Source: Pseudomonadota bacterium
GTDB taxonomy: Bacteria > Pseudomonadota > Gammaproteobacteria > Burkholderiales > Rhodocyclaceae
Direction: 5' to 3'
DNA length: 64,000 nt
NCBI GenBank assembly: GCA_008501585.1
Contig: QQUN01000050.1
Location: 25,579-89,578, forward strand
Shown here: piece by piece, positions 19,125 through 28,230 of the stretch
Numbering within the stretch: the first letter of the stretch is position 1
Layout: each line of letters starts with the position of its first letter
Notes under the pieces: generated by a model
What the model was told of the DNA's origin: nothing
The model's input: only the letters and a program-made list of their open reading frames with translations
Databases searched by the model: none
Position numbers and translations under genes: made by a program

Positions 19125-19927
19125 GCGCGCTGTTCGGCGTCGACTTCAGCTCGGCACCACGCCCGGCCAAGCCGATCGCCGTCGCGCACGGCCATGTGGA
19201 CGGCGGCGTCGTCCATCTCGAGCGCCTCGCCGCGCTGCCCGACTGGCCGGGCTTCGAGGCCCTGCTGCACACCCCCGGCCCCTGGCTGGGCGCCTTCGAT
19301 TTCCCCTTTGGCCTGCCGCGCGAGGGCATTGCCGCCCTGGGCTGGCCGGCCACCGGCTGGGCCGCGCTGGTGCGCCATGTGGCCACGCTCGACAAAACCA
19401 CCTTTCGCGCCGCGCTCGACGCCGACCGCCAGCGCCGCCCCATGGGCGCACGCTACCCGCACCGGCGCACCGACCACGCGGCCCGCTCGCACAGCCCGAT
19501 GAAGCTGGTGAACCCGCCCGTCGGGCTGATGTTCTTCGAAGGCGCCCCGCGCCTGCTCGCCGCCGACTGCACCCTGCCCGGACTGCATGCGGGCGACCCG
19601 GCACGCCTCGCCGTCGAGGCCTATCCCGGCCAGCTCGCCCGCCGGATCACCGCCGCCTCGTACAAAAGCGACACCCCCGCCAAACAGACCGCCGCACGGC
19701 GCGCCGCCCGCCACGCCATCGTCGCCGCGTTGTCCGCCGGCGTGGCCGGCCTGCCGCTGGCGCTCACCCCGTCACAGCACGCGCAACTGGTCGACGACCC
19801 CCGCGGCGACTGGCTCGACGCCGTCCTGGCGCTGATGCAGGCCGCCGGCTGCGCGCAACAGGGTGCGCCACGCTTCGGCGCCCCGTGCGATGCCGACCCG
19901 CTCGAAGGCTGGATCGCCACCGTCTGA
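19121..19927 (+). CDS. DUF429 domain protein (predicted nuclease fold)
   Basis: A 268-residue protein with a GTG start overlapping the previous stop by 4 nt (GTGA). It opens SALFGVDFSSAPRPAKPIAV, the DUF429 hallmark with an early acidic residue, and has GAFDFPFGLPREG, AVEAYPGQLARRI and a C-terminal DDPRGDWLDAVLALMQA. DUF429 proteins adopt an RNase H-like fold and are predicted nucleases; none of the matched motifs is missing here, but activity is unproven for the family. It is the last gene of a coupled run from DUF1615, and the next gene begins 67 nt on. Confidence 0.85.
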   Translation: MSALFGVDFSSAPRPAKPIAVAHGHVDGGVVHLERLAALPDWPGFEALLHTPGPWLGAFDFPFGLPREGIAALGWPATGWAALVRHVATLDKTTFRAALDADRQRRPMGARYPHRRTDHAARSHSPMKLVNPPVGLMFFEGAPRLLAADCTLPGLHAGDPARLAVEAYPGQLARRITAASYKSDTPAKQTAARRAARHAIVAALSAGVAGLPLALTPSQHAQLVDDPRGDWLDAVLALMQAAGCAQQGAPRFGAPCDADPLEGWIATV

Positions 19928-19994
19928 GGCACGTACGCGATGCCGCGCCAAGCGCGTAGAATGTGCCCTCCTGGACATCCTGGGCGAATACGCC

Positions 19995-21497
19995 ATGCTG
20001 CAGCCGAGCCTCCCGATCTACCCCGTCGCTGGCATCCGCACCATCGAGACGGCCGCCATGCCGACGGCCAAGCCGCCGCTCATGGAGCGCGCCGGTCGCG
20101 CCTCGGCCGAAGAGGCCGTACGGCTGATGATCGACCGCCCCGGCGCGCTGCTCATCGCCTGCGGCCCGGGCAACAACGGTGGCGACGGCTTCGTCATGGC
20201 ACGCCATTTCCTGCAGGCCGGTCGCAAGGTCGTGGTGGCCTTCTCGGGCGACACCGCCAAACTGCCGGGCGACGCCAAGAAAGCCTGGGCGGCCTGGCGC
20301 GACGCCGGGGGCGAAACCCTCTCCGACCTGCCCGCCGCGCCGCCGGAAGGCTGGGCCCTGGTGGTCGACGCCTTGTTCGGCATTGGCCTGCAACGCCCCA
20401 TCACCGGCCGCTACGCCGACTGGATCCGCGCCCTCAACGCCCTGCCCGGCCCGCGCATGTCGATCGACGTGCCCAGTGGCCTGTGCGCCGACACCGGCCG
20501 CGTGCTCGGCGTGGCTTTTCGCGCCACCCACACCGTCACCTTCATCGCCCTCAAACCCGGCCTGCTCACCCTCGACGGCCCCGACCACTGCGGCGAACTG
20601 GTCGTCAAACGGCTCGATCTGGACGCCAACAGCTATCTGCCGGCACCGGGCTGGGAGGTGCGTCCGGCATTGTTTGCCGACCAGTTCACCCCGCGCCGGC
20701 TCAACTCGCACAAGGGCTTGTTTGGCGACGCGGTCATCATCGGCGGCGCCGCCGGGATGTGCGGCGCACCACTGCTGGCCGGCCGTGCCGCCCTGCGCGC
20801 CGGCGCCGGGCGGGTGTTTGTCGGCCTGCTCGATCCACGTGCGCCGGCGGTCGACCTGATACAACCCGAGCTGATGCTGCGCCCGGCCGAGCAGGCGCTG
20901 GAAGAAGGCCACGCCATCGCGCTCGGCCCCGGGCTCGGACGCGATGCCGCCGCCAGCACCTTGCTGCAGCGCGCCATCGACGGCGAACACGCCTTGGTGC
21001 TCGACGCCGACGCCCTCAACCTGGTCGCGGCCAACGATGCACTCGCCGGCGCGCTCACCCGGCGCCATGCCGCCGTGGTGCTCACGCCGCACCCTGCCGA
21101 GGCGGCCCGTCTGCTCAAGGTCCGGCCCGACGAGGTGCAGGCCAACCGCCTCGAGGCCGTCCTCTCGCTGGCCCGACGATTCGACGCGCATGTCGTCCTC
21201 AAGGGCAACGGCAGCCTCATCGCCCACCCCGACGGCCGCTGGCTGATCAACCGCAGCGGCAATCCGGGGATGTCGGCCGCCGGCATGGGCGATGTGCTCA
21301 CCGGCCTGCTGGCGGCCTTGCTGGCGCAAGGCTGGCCGATCGACTCGGCGATCATCGGCGCGGTGCACCTGCACGGCTCGGCTGCCGACCTGCTGCTCGC
21401 CAAGGGGATCGGCCCCATCGGCATGGGCGCCGCTGAACTGCCCGATGCCGTCCGGATACTGTTGAACCAGTGGGTGGCACAGCATCAACGGCCCTGA
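19995..21497 (+). CDS. nnr: Bifunctional NAD(P)HX epimerase / ADP-dependent dehydratase
   Basis: A 500-residue two-domain enzyme that repairs hydrated NAD(P)H. The N-terminal epimerase domain (about 1-215) has CGPGNNGGDGFVMARHF and SIDVPSGLCADTG. The C-terminal kinase-like dehydratase (about 225-500) has AVIIGGAAGMCGAPLLA, ALGPGLGRD, LTPHPAEAARLL and SAAGMGDVLTG with the catalytic Asp. The start at ATG 19995 (MLQPSLPIYPV) matches the family; the track start 19863 runs back into the DUF429 gene. Length matches E. coli Nnr (YjeF). It is cytoplasmic and housekeeping. Confidence 0.95.
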   Translation: MLQPSLPIYPVAGIRTIETAAMPTAKPPLMERAGRASAEEAVRLMIDRPGALLIACGPGNNGGDGFVMARHFLQAGRKVVVAFSGDTAKLPGDAKKAWAAWRDAGGETLSDLPAAPPEGWALVVDALFGIGLQRPITGRYADWIRALNALPGPRMSIDVPSGLCADTGRVLGVAFRATHTVTFIALKPGLLTLDGPDHCGELVVKRLDLDANSYLPAPGWEVRPALFADQFTPRRLNSHKGLFGDAVIIGGAAGMCGAPLLAGRAALRAGAGRVFVGLLDPRAPAVDLIQPELMLRPAEQALEEGHAIALGPGLGRDAAASTLLQRAIDGEHALVLDADALNLVAANDALAGALTRRHAAVVLTPHPAEAARLLKVRPDEVQANRLEAVLSLARRFDAHVVLKGNGSLIAHPDGRWLINRSGNPGMSAAGMGDVLTGLLAALLAQGWPIDSAIIGAVHLHGSAADLLLAKGIGPIGMGAAELPDAVRILLNQWVAQHQRP

Positions 21498-21584
21498 GCG
21501 GGCGCCCCAGGCGCTTCTTTTTGCAGCGGGGATCGGCTACATTCTGTAACAAGTGGTTTTCGCCACGTCAGCGACGCCCTGCCC

Positions 21585-24500
21585 ATGCCCGGTTCCGACC
21601 GCCCTGTCGCGTCACCTTTTGCCAGTTCGTCCGCAAGCGAGCTGGCCTTGCCCGTCGTGACCCTGCCCGACGACACCCCGCTGTCGAAGGCCCTGGCCAG
21701 CCTGGCTGAAAGCGCCTCGCATGCCGTGCTGGTCCAGCGCCAGGGCGAGATCATCGGCATTCTCACCGAACGCTCGGCCCTGGCGCTGGGGCTCTCCGGC
21801 GACAGCAGCCAGCGGCGCCTGGGCGAGGTCTGCCAGCACGCCGTGCTGTGGGCCGATGCCAACGACAACTATGTCGATGTCTATGAACGCATGCTCAGCC
21901 GCGGCATGCGCCATGCCATCATTCGCGACGCCGACGGCGGCATGGCCGGCCTGCTCAGTGAAAGCGCCATCCTCGGCCGACTGGGCATCGAACACTTCGC
22001 CCACCTCGACGCCATTGAACAGATCATGACGCCACGGCCAACCACCGTGGCGCCGGGCACACCGGTGCTCGACTGCGCGGAGTTGATGCGGCGCGAGCAT
22101 ATCGGTTGCGTCGTCGTTCCGACCGATTCGGGCACCCCGCGCGGCATCCTGACCACCCGCGATGTGACCCGCCTGATGGCCACACGCAGCGCCCTGCACA
22201 CGGTGCCCGTGGGCGAGGTCATGAGCCAGCCGGCAATCCGGCTCGAGGCGGACCGCCCGGTCTTCGAAGCCGCCCGCATGATGGCCTCGCACGCCATCCG
22301 CCACATCATCATCACCCGCAGCGGCCAGCTGTGCGGCATCGTCTCCGAACACGACATCGTGCGCTGCCTCGAGCATCGCTATGTCGACGTGTTGCGCCGG
22401 GTCATCCACCGTCAGGCCGACGAACTCGAAGCGCATCGCCAGATCCGGGCGCAAACCAATGTGCTCGACCAGCTGCTGTCGCGCAGCGAGGAGCTGGGCC
22501 TGTGCCTGGTCGACGCAACCGACCGGATCGGATTCATCAACGCCGCCGCCCGCACCCTGCTTGGCATCGCGCCCGACGCCCCGGCCGGGCACCTTGCCGA
22601 CGCACTCGACACCCTGGACGACGCAGACCGGCAGCCATTGCATGCGCTGCTCGGCGGCGGCCCGGGCGCCGCGCCCGTGTCGCTGCGTGTGGGCACACGC
22701 CAGGTCATGCTGCGCGCCCAGCCCTTTGCCACCGACGACCGGGGGGAGGTGCTGTCACACCTGCTCATCCTGATCGACGAATCGATCGCCGACGAGGCCG
22801 GCGAGTTGCTCGGCTTCAGCCGCCACGCCTTCGGCGCCATGGCCCTGCCCATGATGTGGGCCGACGAGGCCGGCGAGCTTGCCATGAGCAACGCCGCCTT
22901 CGACCAGCTCGCCGGCCGGACGGACCCCGGCCAGCGCATGAACCTCGCGCAACTGTTCGATGGCGCCGACACCCTGCTGCCCGCGGAGGCCACCCACACG
23001 CTGCGGACCCGGCGCACGCTGCGCCGCCGCGATGGCCAGCGCATGCTGGTGGAGCTGTTCTTCAGCCGCATGCGCTTTCTCGGCAAGACGTATCTGGGCG
23101 GCTTCATCATCGACCTGTCGCAGCAGCAAGCCGTCGAGCAGGCCTTGCAGGACACCGAGCAACGCCTCACCGCGCTGCTCGACACCTCGCCGGACTTCAT
23201 CGCCCTGAAAGATCCGGATGGCCGCTGGCAGATGGCCAACCCGGCCGGGCTGCGCATGTATGGCCTGGCCCAGATCGAGTGGCGCGGCCAGACCAATGCC
23301 GACCTGGCCGCGCGGGTCGAGGGCCCGATGCAGGACATCATCGCCCGCTGCACCAACACCGATCGCCTGGCCTGGTCGCGCCGTGAATCGATCCGCTATA
23401 TCGAGGAGATCCCGCACACCGATGCGCCCGGCACCCGCTCGCTGGACATGATCAAGACGCCCCTGCTCGGTGGCGACGGCCAGCCCACCGCACTGATGGT
23501 CATCGGCCGCGACATCACCGAAAGGGTGCGCGCCGAACGCGCACGCCGCGAGAGCGACGCCCACCTGCACAGCGCGCTGGCCGGCATGGATGACCTGATG
23601 TTGATCGCCAGCAGCAGCGGCGAAGTGCTCGACCACTACCCCAAGCCCGCACCGCGGCGCTTCCAGCTGCCGGACACACCGCTGGTGGGCGCGCAAATCT
23701 GTGCCCTGCTCCCGCCCGAGGCCAGCACGCCACTGCAGAACGCCCACGAAAAGCTGCGCAACGGCCTCGGCGTCCAGAGTTTCGACTATGCCACCGGCAC
23801 CAACGGCCAGACCGGCTGGTTCAACGTGCGCATGTCGCGACACCGGCATACCGATGGCGGCAAGGGCGGTGTGACCGTGATCATTCGCGACATCACCGCC
23901 AGCCGCCGCACCGCCGACCAGCTCGAACGCCTTCAGGCGACCGTGGACGACCGTGTCGACGAACGCACCGTCGAGCTGCAAAGCGCACTCGAGGAACTCG
24001 AGGCCTTCAGCTATTCGCTCTCGCACGACCTGCGCGCACCGCTGCGCGCGATCGACGGCTTCGGCCGCTTGCTGTCGCAAAACCTGTCCGGCCAGCTCAA
24101 CGACATCAACCGCGACTACCTGAACCGCATCCAGGGCGCGGTCGAGCGCATGGGCGGGTTGATCGACGACATGCTCGACCTCGCCCGGCTGTCGCGAAAG
24201 CCCGTCGAACGCCAGACCGTCGACCTCAGCCAGATGGCCCGCCGCGTGCTCTCCGACCTGTCCGAGCGCGACCCGGAGCGGGTCGTAACCTGGACCATCG
24301 AAAGCCAACTGCGCGCCGAGGCCGACCCCATCCTGCTGCAATCGGTGCTCGACAACCTGCTCGGCAATGCCTGGAAGTTCACCCGCCGCACCGACGCGGC
24401 GCAAATCAAGGTCTATGCCGAGCAGCGCAACGGACGCACCTGGATCGTGATCGAAGACAACGGCGCCGGCTTTGACATGGCCTATGCCGACAAGCTCTTC

Positions 24501-24659
24501 AAACCGTTCCAGCGGCTGCACTCACCGCGCGAGTTCGACGGCACCGGCGTCGGGCTGGCGACCGTCCAGCGCATCATCAGCCGCCATGGCGGACGCATTG
24601 AAGCGGTCGGCGTCGAACACCAGGGCGCCACCTTCCGGTTTTCGCTCGCCCCCGCCTGA
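21585..24659 (+). CDS. Sensor histidine kinase with four CBS and several PAS domains
   Basis: A 1024-residue soluble kinase. Four CBS motifs (about 20-270) form two Bateman modules: VTLPDDTPLSKALASLAESA, DNYVDVYERMLSRGMRHAII, EQIMTPRPTTVAPGTPVLDC and VGEVMSQPAIRLEADRPVFE. About four PAS-like domains follow (roughly 290-790). The HisKA domain has His814 in LSHDLRAPLRAIDGF, and HATPase_c has NLLGNAWKF, DNGAGFD and GTGVGLATV. The kinase core closely resembles that of the 3874-8235 kinase. CBS pairs usually bind adenine nucleotides or c-di-AMP, so energy sensing is a reasonable inference. No response regulator is adjacent; one gene at 8232 could in principle be shared. Confidence 0.9.
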   Translation: MPGSDRPVASPFASSSASELALPVVTLPDDTPLSKALASLAESASHAVLVQRQGEIIGILTERSALALGLSGDSSQRRLGEVCQHAVLWADANDNYVDVYERMLSRGMRHAIIRDADGGMAGLLSESAILGRLGIEHFAHLDAIEQIMTPRPTTVAPGTPVLDCAELMRREHIGCVVVPTDSGTPRGILTTRDVTRLMATRSALHTVPVGEVMSQPAIRLEADRPVFEAARMMASHAIRHIIITRSGQLCGIVSEHDIVRCLEHRYVDVLRRVIHRQADELEAHRQIRAQTNVLDQLLSRSEELGLCLVDATDRIGFINAAARTLLGIAPDAPAGHLADALDTLDDADRQPLHALLGGGPGAAPVSLRVGTRQVMLRAQPFATDDRGEVLSHLLILIDESIADEAGELLGFSRHAFGAMALPMMWADEAGELAMSNAAFDQLAGRTDPGQRMNLAQLFDGADTLLPAEATHTLRTRRTLRRRDGQRMLVELFFSRMRFLGKTYLGGFIIDLSQQQAVEQALQDTEQRLTALLDTSPDFIALKDPDGRWQMANPAGLRMYGLAQIEWRGQTNADLAARVEGPMQDIIARCTNTDRLAWSRRESIRYIEEIPHTDAPGTRSLDMIKTPLLGGDGQPTALMVIGRDITERVRAERARRESDAHLHSALAGMDDLMLIASSSGEVLDHYPKPAPRRFQLPDTPLVGAQICALLPPEASTPLQNAHEKLRNGLGVQSFDYATGTNGQTGWFNVRMSRHRHTDGGKGGVTVIIRDITASRRTADQLERLQATVDDRVDERTVELQSALEELEAFSYSLSHDLRAPLRAIDGFGRLLSQNLSGQLNDINRDYLNRIQGAVERMGGLIDDMLDLARLSRKPVERQTVDLSQMARRVLSDLSERDPERVVTWTIESQLRAEADPILLQSVLDNLLGNAWKFTRRTDAAQIKVYAEQRNGRTWIVIEDNGAGFDMAYADKLFKPFQRLHSPREFDGTGVGLATVQRIISRHGGRIEAVGVEHQGATFRFSLAPA

Positions 24660-24718
24660 CCCCCCATCAACGCCCCCCGCCAGCGGCCCGGCATGCCGCG
24701 CTTTCTTGCGTCAGATCA

Positions 24719-24747
24719 GTTCTGGGCCGCCGCCGCGACCTATAATT
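24719..24747 (+). promoter_or_regulatory. Putative sigma-70 promoter (perfect TATAAT)
   Basis: A perfect -10 TATAAT lies at 24742-24747, in the gap before the DUF294 gene. The matching -35 is weak (TTTCTG with 16-nt spacing). The A at 24775 is about 28 nt downstream, leaving room for the AAAGGGGAGG ribosome site. Confidence 0.5.
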
Positions 24748-24774
24748 CCTGAATAAGCACAAAGGGGAGGCGCA

Positions 24775-26667
24775 ATGACAACTGCAACAGACACCCTGGT
24801 CGGTGCCAGCACCGATTTTCTCAAGCGTTTCTCGCCCTTCGACCAGATGGAGCCCGATGCGTTGGCGTTTCTCGCCGAGCGCGTCCTGCTCGGCTTCTTC
24901 AGCAAGGGCTCGACCATCCTCTCGGCCGAGATGGGGCAACCGCGCTACTTCTACATCATCCAGCGCGGCAAGGTGCAGGCCAACCAGAGCGGCGATGTCG
25001 CCCTGACCGAATACGCCACCATGACCCTCGGCCCCGGCGAATGCTTCCCGATCGGCGCCATCTCGGCCGGCCGCCCCTCCACCAACACCTACATGGCGCT
25101 CGAAGACAGCTTCTGCTTCCAGCTGCCGGCCGATGACTTCCTGGAACTGATGCGCATCAGCGCGGTGTTCCATGTCTTCTGCACCCAGTACATCGCCAGC
25201 CTGCTCAGCCAGTCGCGACAGCAACTGCAGACCACTTTCTCGCAGCGTGCGGCCGAGCAGCAGACCATGACCACCCCGCTTGGCCACCTGATCAAGCGTG
25301 ATCCGGTCTTCGTCACGCCGGAAACTTCCACCCGCAGCGCCCTCGAAAAAATGGACGAACTGCGCATCGGCTGCATGGTGGTGGCCGATGCCGACAGCCG
25401 GCCCGTCGGCATCCTGACCCAGAGCGACCTGCTCTCGCGCATCGTGCTGCCCGCCTTCGACCTGAACCGGCCCATCGCCGACGTCATGACCGCCTCGCCG
25501 CAGGTGCTGCCGATGACCGCCACGGCCTACGACGCCGCGCTCGAAATGGCCACCCACGCCCGCCGCCACCTGCTGGTCGTCGACGCCGACGACAAACTGC
25601 GTGGCGTTGTCTCGGAGCGCGACCTGTTTTCGCTGCAACGCATCGGCCTGCGCCAGATCCGCGCCAGCATCGAAGGTGCCGACGACATCGAATCGCTTCA
25701 GCGCGCCAGCCGCGACATCCGCCAGCTTGCGCTCAACCTCATTGCCCAGGGCATCGGCGCAGAGCAACTCACGCGCTTCATCTCCGCGCTCAACGATGCC
25801 CTCACCCGGCGCATCATCACGCTCGAGCTGTCGCGCCACGAACTGTTCGGCGTGCCGTTCTGCTGGCTGGCCTTCGGCTCCGAAGGCCGCCATGAGCAGA
25901 CCCTGTCCACCGACCAGGACAACGGCATCATCTTCACCCCACCCGAAGGCCAGCACGACGCCCTCAAGCAAAAACTGCTGGCCTTTGCCAAGGATGCCAA
26001 CGAGGCACTGGCGGCCTGCGGCTTCCCGCTGTGCAAGGGCAACATCATGGCCAGCAACCCCGACCTGTGCCTGACGCTCGACGAATGGAAGCGGCGTTTC
26101 GGCGCCTGGATCCGCGAACCCGACCCGCAGGCCCTGCTCAACGCCTCGATCTTCTTCGACTTCCGCGTGCTCTACGGCAGCGAGAAAATCGGTGACCAGC
26201 TGCGCCGCTGGCTGCTCGACTACGCCCGTGGCAACTCCACCTTCCTGCGCATGATGGCGCACAACGCGCTGACCGTCGCGCCCCCGCTTGGCCGCTTCCG
26301 CGACTTCGTCGTCGAGGACGACGGCATGATCGACCTGAAGAAATCCGGCGCCCGCCTGTTCGTCGACGTCGCCCGCATCCTGTCGCTGCGCGCCGGCGTC
26401 GAAGCCTCCAGCACCGTCCAGCGCCTGCGCCAGGCCGGCCAGCGCAGCAACGTACCGGCCGAAGAGCTGAACGCCATCACCGATGGTTTCCACTTCATTC
26501 AGCTATTGCGGCTGCGCTCACAGCATCTCGACACCGAGCATGACGCGCCCGGCGACAACAAGATCGACCCGGACACGCTCAACGAACTGGACCGGCGCAT
26601 CCTCAAGGAAGCCTTCCGCCAGGCGCGCAAGCTACAATTGCGCCTCAAACTCGATTACCAGCTATGA
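24775..26667 (+). CDS. cNMP-binding / CBS / DUF294 nucleotidyltransferase-like signalling protein
   Basis: A 630-residue cytoplasmic protein. A cyclic-nucleotide-binding-like domain (about 10-145) is followed by two CBS domains (about 165-290: PVFVTPETSTRSALEKMDEL and VMTASPQVLPMTATAYDAAL). A DUF294 nucleotidyltransferase domain (about 300-450) has GSEGRHEQTLSTDQDNGIIF, preserving the GS and DxD-like metal motif, and a DUF294 C-terminal domain ends the protein. The family resembles GlnD-type nucleotidyltransferases, but its substrate is unknown. It usually sits next to a DnaQ-like exonuclease, as here. The ribosome site AGGGGAGG is strong. Its stop overlaps a 38-codon ORF by 4 nt. Confidence 0.92.
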   Translation: MTTATDTLVGASTDFLKRFSPFDQMEPDALAFLAERVLLGFFSKGSTILSAEMGQPRYFYIIQRGKVQANQSGDVALTEYATMTLGPGECFPIGAISAGRPSTNTYMALEDSFCFQLPADDFLELMRISAVFHVFCTQYIASLLSQSRQQLQTTFSQRAAEQQTMTTPLGHLIKRDPVFVTPETSTRSALEKMDELRIGCMVVADADSRPVGILTQSDLLSRIVLPAFDLNRPIADVMTASPQVLPMTATAYDAALEMATHARRHLLVVDADDKLRGVVSERDLFSLQRIGLRQIRASIEGADDIESLQRASRDIRQLALNLIAQGIGAEQLTRFISALNDALTRRIITLELSRHELFGVPFCWLAFGSEGRHEQTLSTDQDNGIIFTPPEGQHDALKQKLLAFAKDANEALAACGFPLCKGNIMASNPDLCLTLDEWKRRFGAWIREPDPQALLNASIFFDFRVLYGSEKIGDQLRRWLLDYARGNSTFLRMMAHNALTVAPPLGRFRDFVVEDDGMIDLKKSGARLFVDVARILSLRAGVEASSTVQRLRQAGQRSNVPAEELNAITDGFHFIQLLRLRSQHLDTEHDAPGDNKIDPDTLNELDRRILKEAFRQARKLQLRLKLDYQL

Positions 26668-26780
26668 GTAAGCGCAGCCACTCGACCCCGCGCCAAGCGC
26701 GCGCCACCGGCGAGGGTTTCCGCCGCGCCGCGCGCATGGCCCTCCCTGCCGACACCCGCATGGCCGACCCCATCCGATGA
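26664..26780 (+). CDS. Candidate 38-residue basic micro-protein, coupled at both ends
   Basis: This is not in the ORF track. An ATG at 26664 overlaps the DUF294 stop (ATGA) and its TGA at 26778-26780 overlaps the exonuclease ATG (ATGA). The product is MSKRSHSTPRQARATGEGFR plus 18 more residues, Arg-rich with no recognised domain. The double 4-nt overlap looks like a termination-reinitiation bridge between the two larger genes. It could be a real small protein, or merely a translated coupler. I saw no independent ribosome site and cannot test conservation. Confidence 0.35.
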   Translation: MSKRSHSTPRQARATGEGFRRAARMALPADTRMADPIR

Positions 26781-27421
26781 CCTGGCTTTCCCGACTCCTC
26801 CCTGGCGCCCACCCCCCCGTCGCCCTGTCACCCGACGTCCAGGCCATGCTCCATGCCTGGCAGCAAGCCGCCGACACCGACCTCGACACCCTGCACAGCG
26901 AGACCCGCTATGTGATCGTCAACACCGAGGCCACCGGGCTCGACCTGAGCAAGGACCGCCTGCTGTCCGTCGCCGGCATCGCCATCGAAGGGGGGCTGAT
27001 CAACCCCAGGCTGGCGTTCTGCCAGGCACTCGACCCCGACCCCGCCGATGCGCTGGCCAAGCTGCTGACCTTCATCGGCAAGTCGCCCGTCGTCGTGTTC
27101 AACGCAGCGTTCAACAAGCGCGTCCTGCTCAATGCGTTCGAACACGTCCTCGACATCGAGCCGGCATGCCAGTGGGTCGACCTGTACTGGCTGCTGCCCG
27201 GGCTGTTTGCCGAACGCAACCACAACGCAGCCAAACTGGCCGAGTGGATGGCGGCCATGAAGATCGAAACCTTCCAGCGCCACCACGCGCTGGGCGATGC
27301 CTACGCCATCGCCCAACTGTTTCTCGCTGCGCAGGCACGCGCCCGGATGCTCGGACACCGGACGCCACGCGCACTGATCGAACTGGAACACACGCGACAA
27401 CGACTCCAGCGCGCGCCCTGA
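26777..27421 (+). CDS. DnaQ-like 3'-5' exonuclease homologue, probably inactive
   Basis: A 214-residue protein with the DEDDh exonuclease fold (about 44-190). Motif I, usually DTETTG, reads NTEATG (N49, E51). Motif II, usually HNAxFD, reads FNAAFN (F108, N113). Motif III, HHALGDA (H169, D174), is intact. Two of the four metal-binding acidic residues are therefore Asn, which should abolish catalysis in this family. The partner DUF294 gene is directly upstream through a coupled micro-ORF, so a regulatory or structural role within that signalling pair is likely. Alternatively it retains weak or different activity. Residue assignments come from visual alignment only. Confidence 0.85.
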   Translation: MTWLSRLLPGAHPPVALSPDVQAMLHAWQQAADTDLDTLHSETRYVIVNTEATGLDLSKDRLLSVAGIAIEGGLINPRLAFCQALDPDPADALAKLLTFIGKSPVVVFNAAFNKRVLLNAFEHVLDIEPACQWVDLYWLLPGLFAERNHNAAKLAEWMAAMKIETFQRHHALGDAYAIAQLFLAAQARARMLGHRTPRALIELEHTRQRLQRAP

Positions 27422-27547
27422 GAACGCATGAGCCCGTCGTGGCGGAAAAACAGCCCGGCAACTCAGCGCGATAGGCGAGGAGTGAGCGAGTGAGCAACGC
27501 AGCACTCGGCCCTGCTCGCTACGATGTCTTCACACGTTCTCAGGCGT

Positions 27548-28180
27548 TCAGTCACCCGGCCCGTCGTCGCTGCTGTCATCCGACGCGCCTGACACCCACC
27601 TGGCGATCTGTGCCGCCTCCGGCAAGGCATCGCGCTGCCAGCAGGCATAGCGCACCCCGGCCTGTCGCAGGGTGTCGCGCTTGACACTGTCGATGCGCTT
27701 CGCCGGCCCTCGGGCCAGATCGACGACCGCCACCGGCGCCAGCGCCGGGGTACAGATCACGAAATCCAGCAGCATGTCCTTGTCGATGGCATCCAGACCC
27801 GCCGCCCGCCGCAAGGAGCCGCGCGGAAAGATCTCGTGCTGCGGCAACGCTGCCTTCAACCGCTGAAACGCTGCCAAGGGCACCCCATCGAGGTAGGGTC
27901 GCCGTGGCGCGCCAGCCGCCCTGCCCGTGTGCACCGCGACGGGGCGCGCTGCAGTACCGTCAGCGTCCTCATCCGGCCGTGCCAGCGGCGTAACTGCCGA
28001 CGAGGCGTTCGGCCCCGCACCGCCCACGGCGTCGCGACCGGGCCCGGCGTTCTCCATCAGAAAGGCCATTTCCCGGGCCTGCTCGGCCTCCATATGGTCC
28101 CGCCGGCGCCGCCGCACCAGCAAGGCCAGCCAGATCATTGCCAATACCGCAATGAAGAAAAATATCCACGCCATACCCAT
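27548..28180 (-). CDS. DUF2726-like membrane protein
   Basis: About 210 residues. One N-terminal membrane segment (AWIFFFIAVLAMIWLALLV) is followed by RRRRRD, so the rest is cytoplasmic. A low-complexity linker (about 45-95) leads to a C-terminal domain with LLDFVICTPALAPVAVVDLA and SVKRDTLRQAGVRYACWQRD. This pattern resembles DUF2726, an endonuclease-like fold with spaced Asp and Lys residues; here the Asp of LLDF, Asp of VVDLA and Lys of SVKRD are present. Function is unknown. ATG 28180 is preferred over 28198 because GGGAG precedes it at a suitable distance; 28174 is also possible. It is divergent from the NlpC/P60 gene. Confidence 0.7.
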   Translation of the reverse strand: MGMAWIFFFIAVLAMIWLALLVRRRRRDHMEAEQAREMAFLMENAGPGRDAVGGAGPNASSAVTPLARPDEDADGTAARPVAVHTGRAAGAPRRPYLDGVPLAAFQRLKAALPQHEIFPRGSLRRAAGLDAIDKDMLLDFVICTPALAPVAVVDLARGPAKRIDSVKRDTLRQAGVRYACWQRDALPEAAQIARWVSGASDDSSDDGPGD

Positions 28181-28230
28181 CACGCTCCCGGCCGCCATCC
28201 CCCGCCAAAAACACTGCGAATAATCAGCGC

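Noticed and set aside
22755-24521. 588-residue minus-strand ORF opposite the CBS kinase, and similar long shadows (16037-17509, 19764-21488, 37113-38987, 39111-41453, 50390-52021)
   Set aside because: All lie opposite genes with recognised domains and lack any motif of their own.
27419-27542. 8-bp inverted repeat TGAGAACG / CGTTCTCA flanking the gap after the exonuclease-like gene
   Set aside because: Arms are short and over 100 bp apart; no transposase, target duplication or stable stem supports an element.
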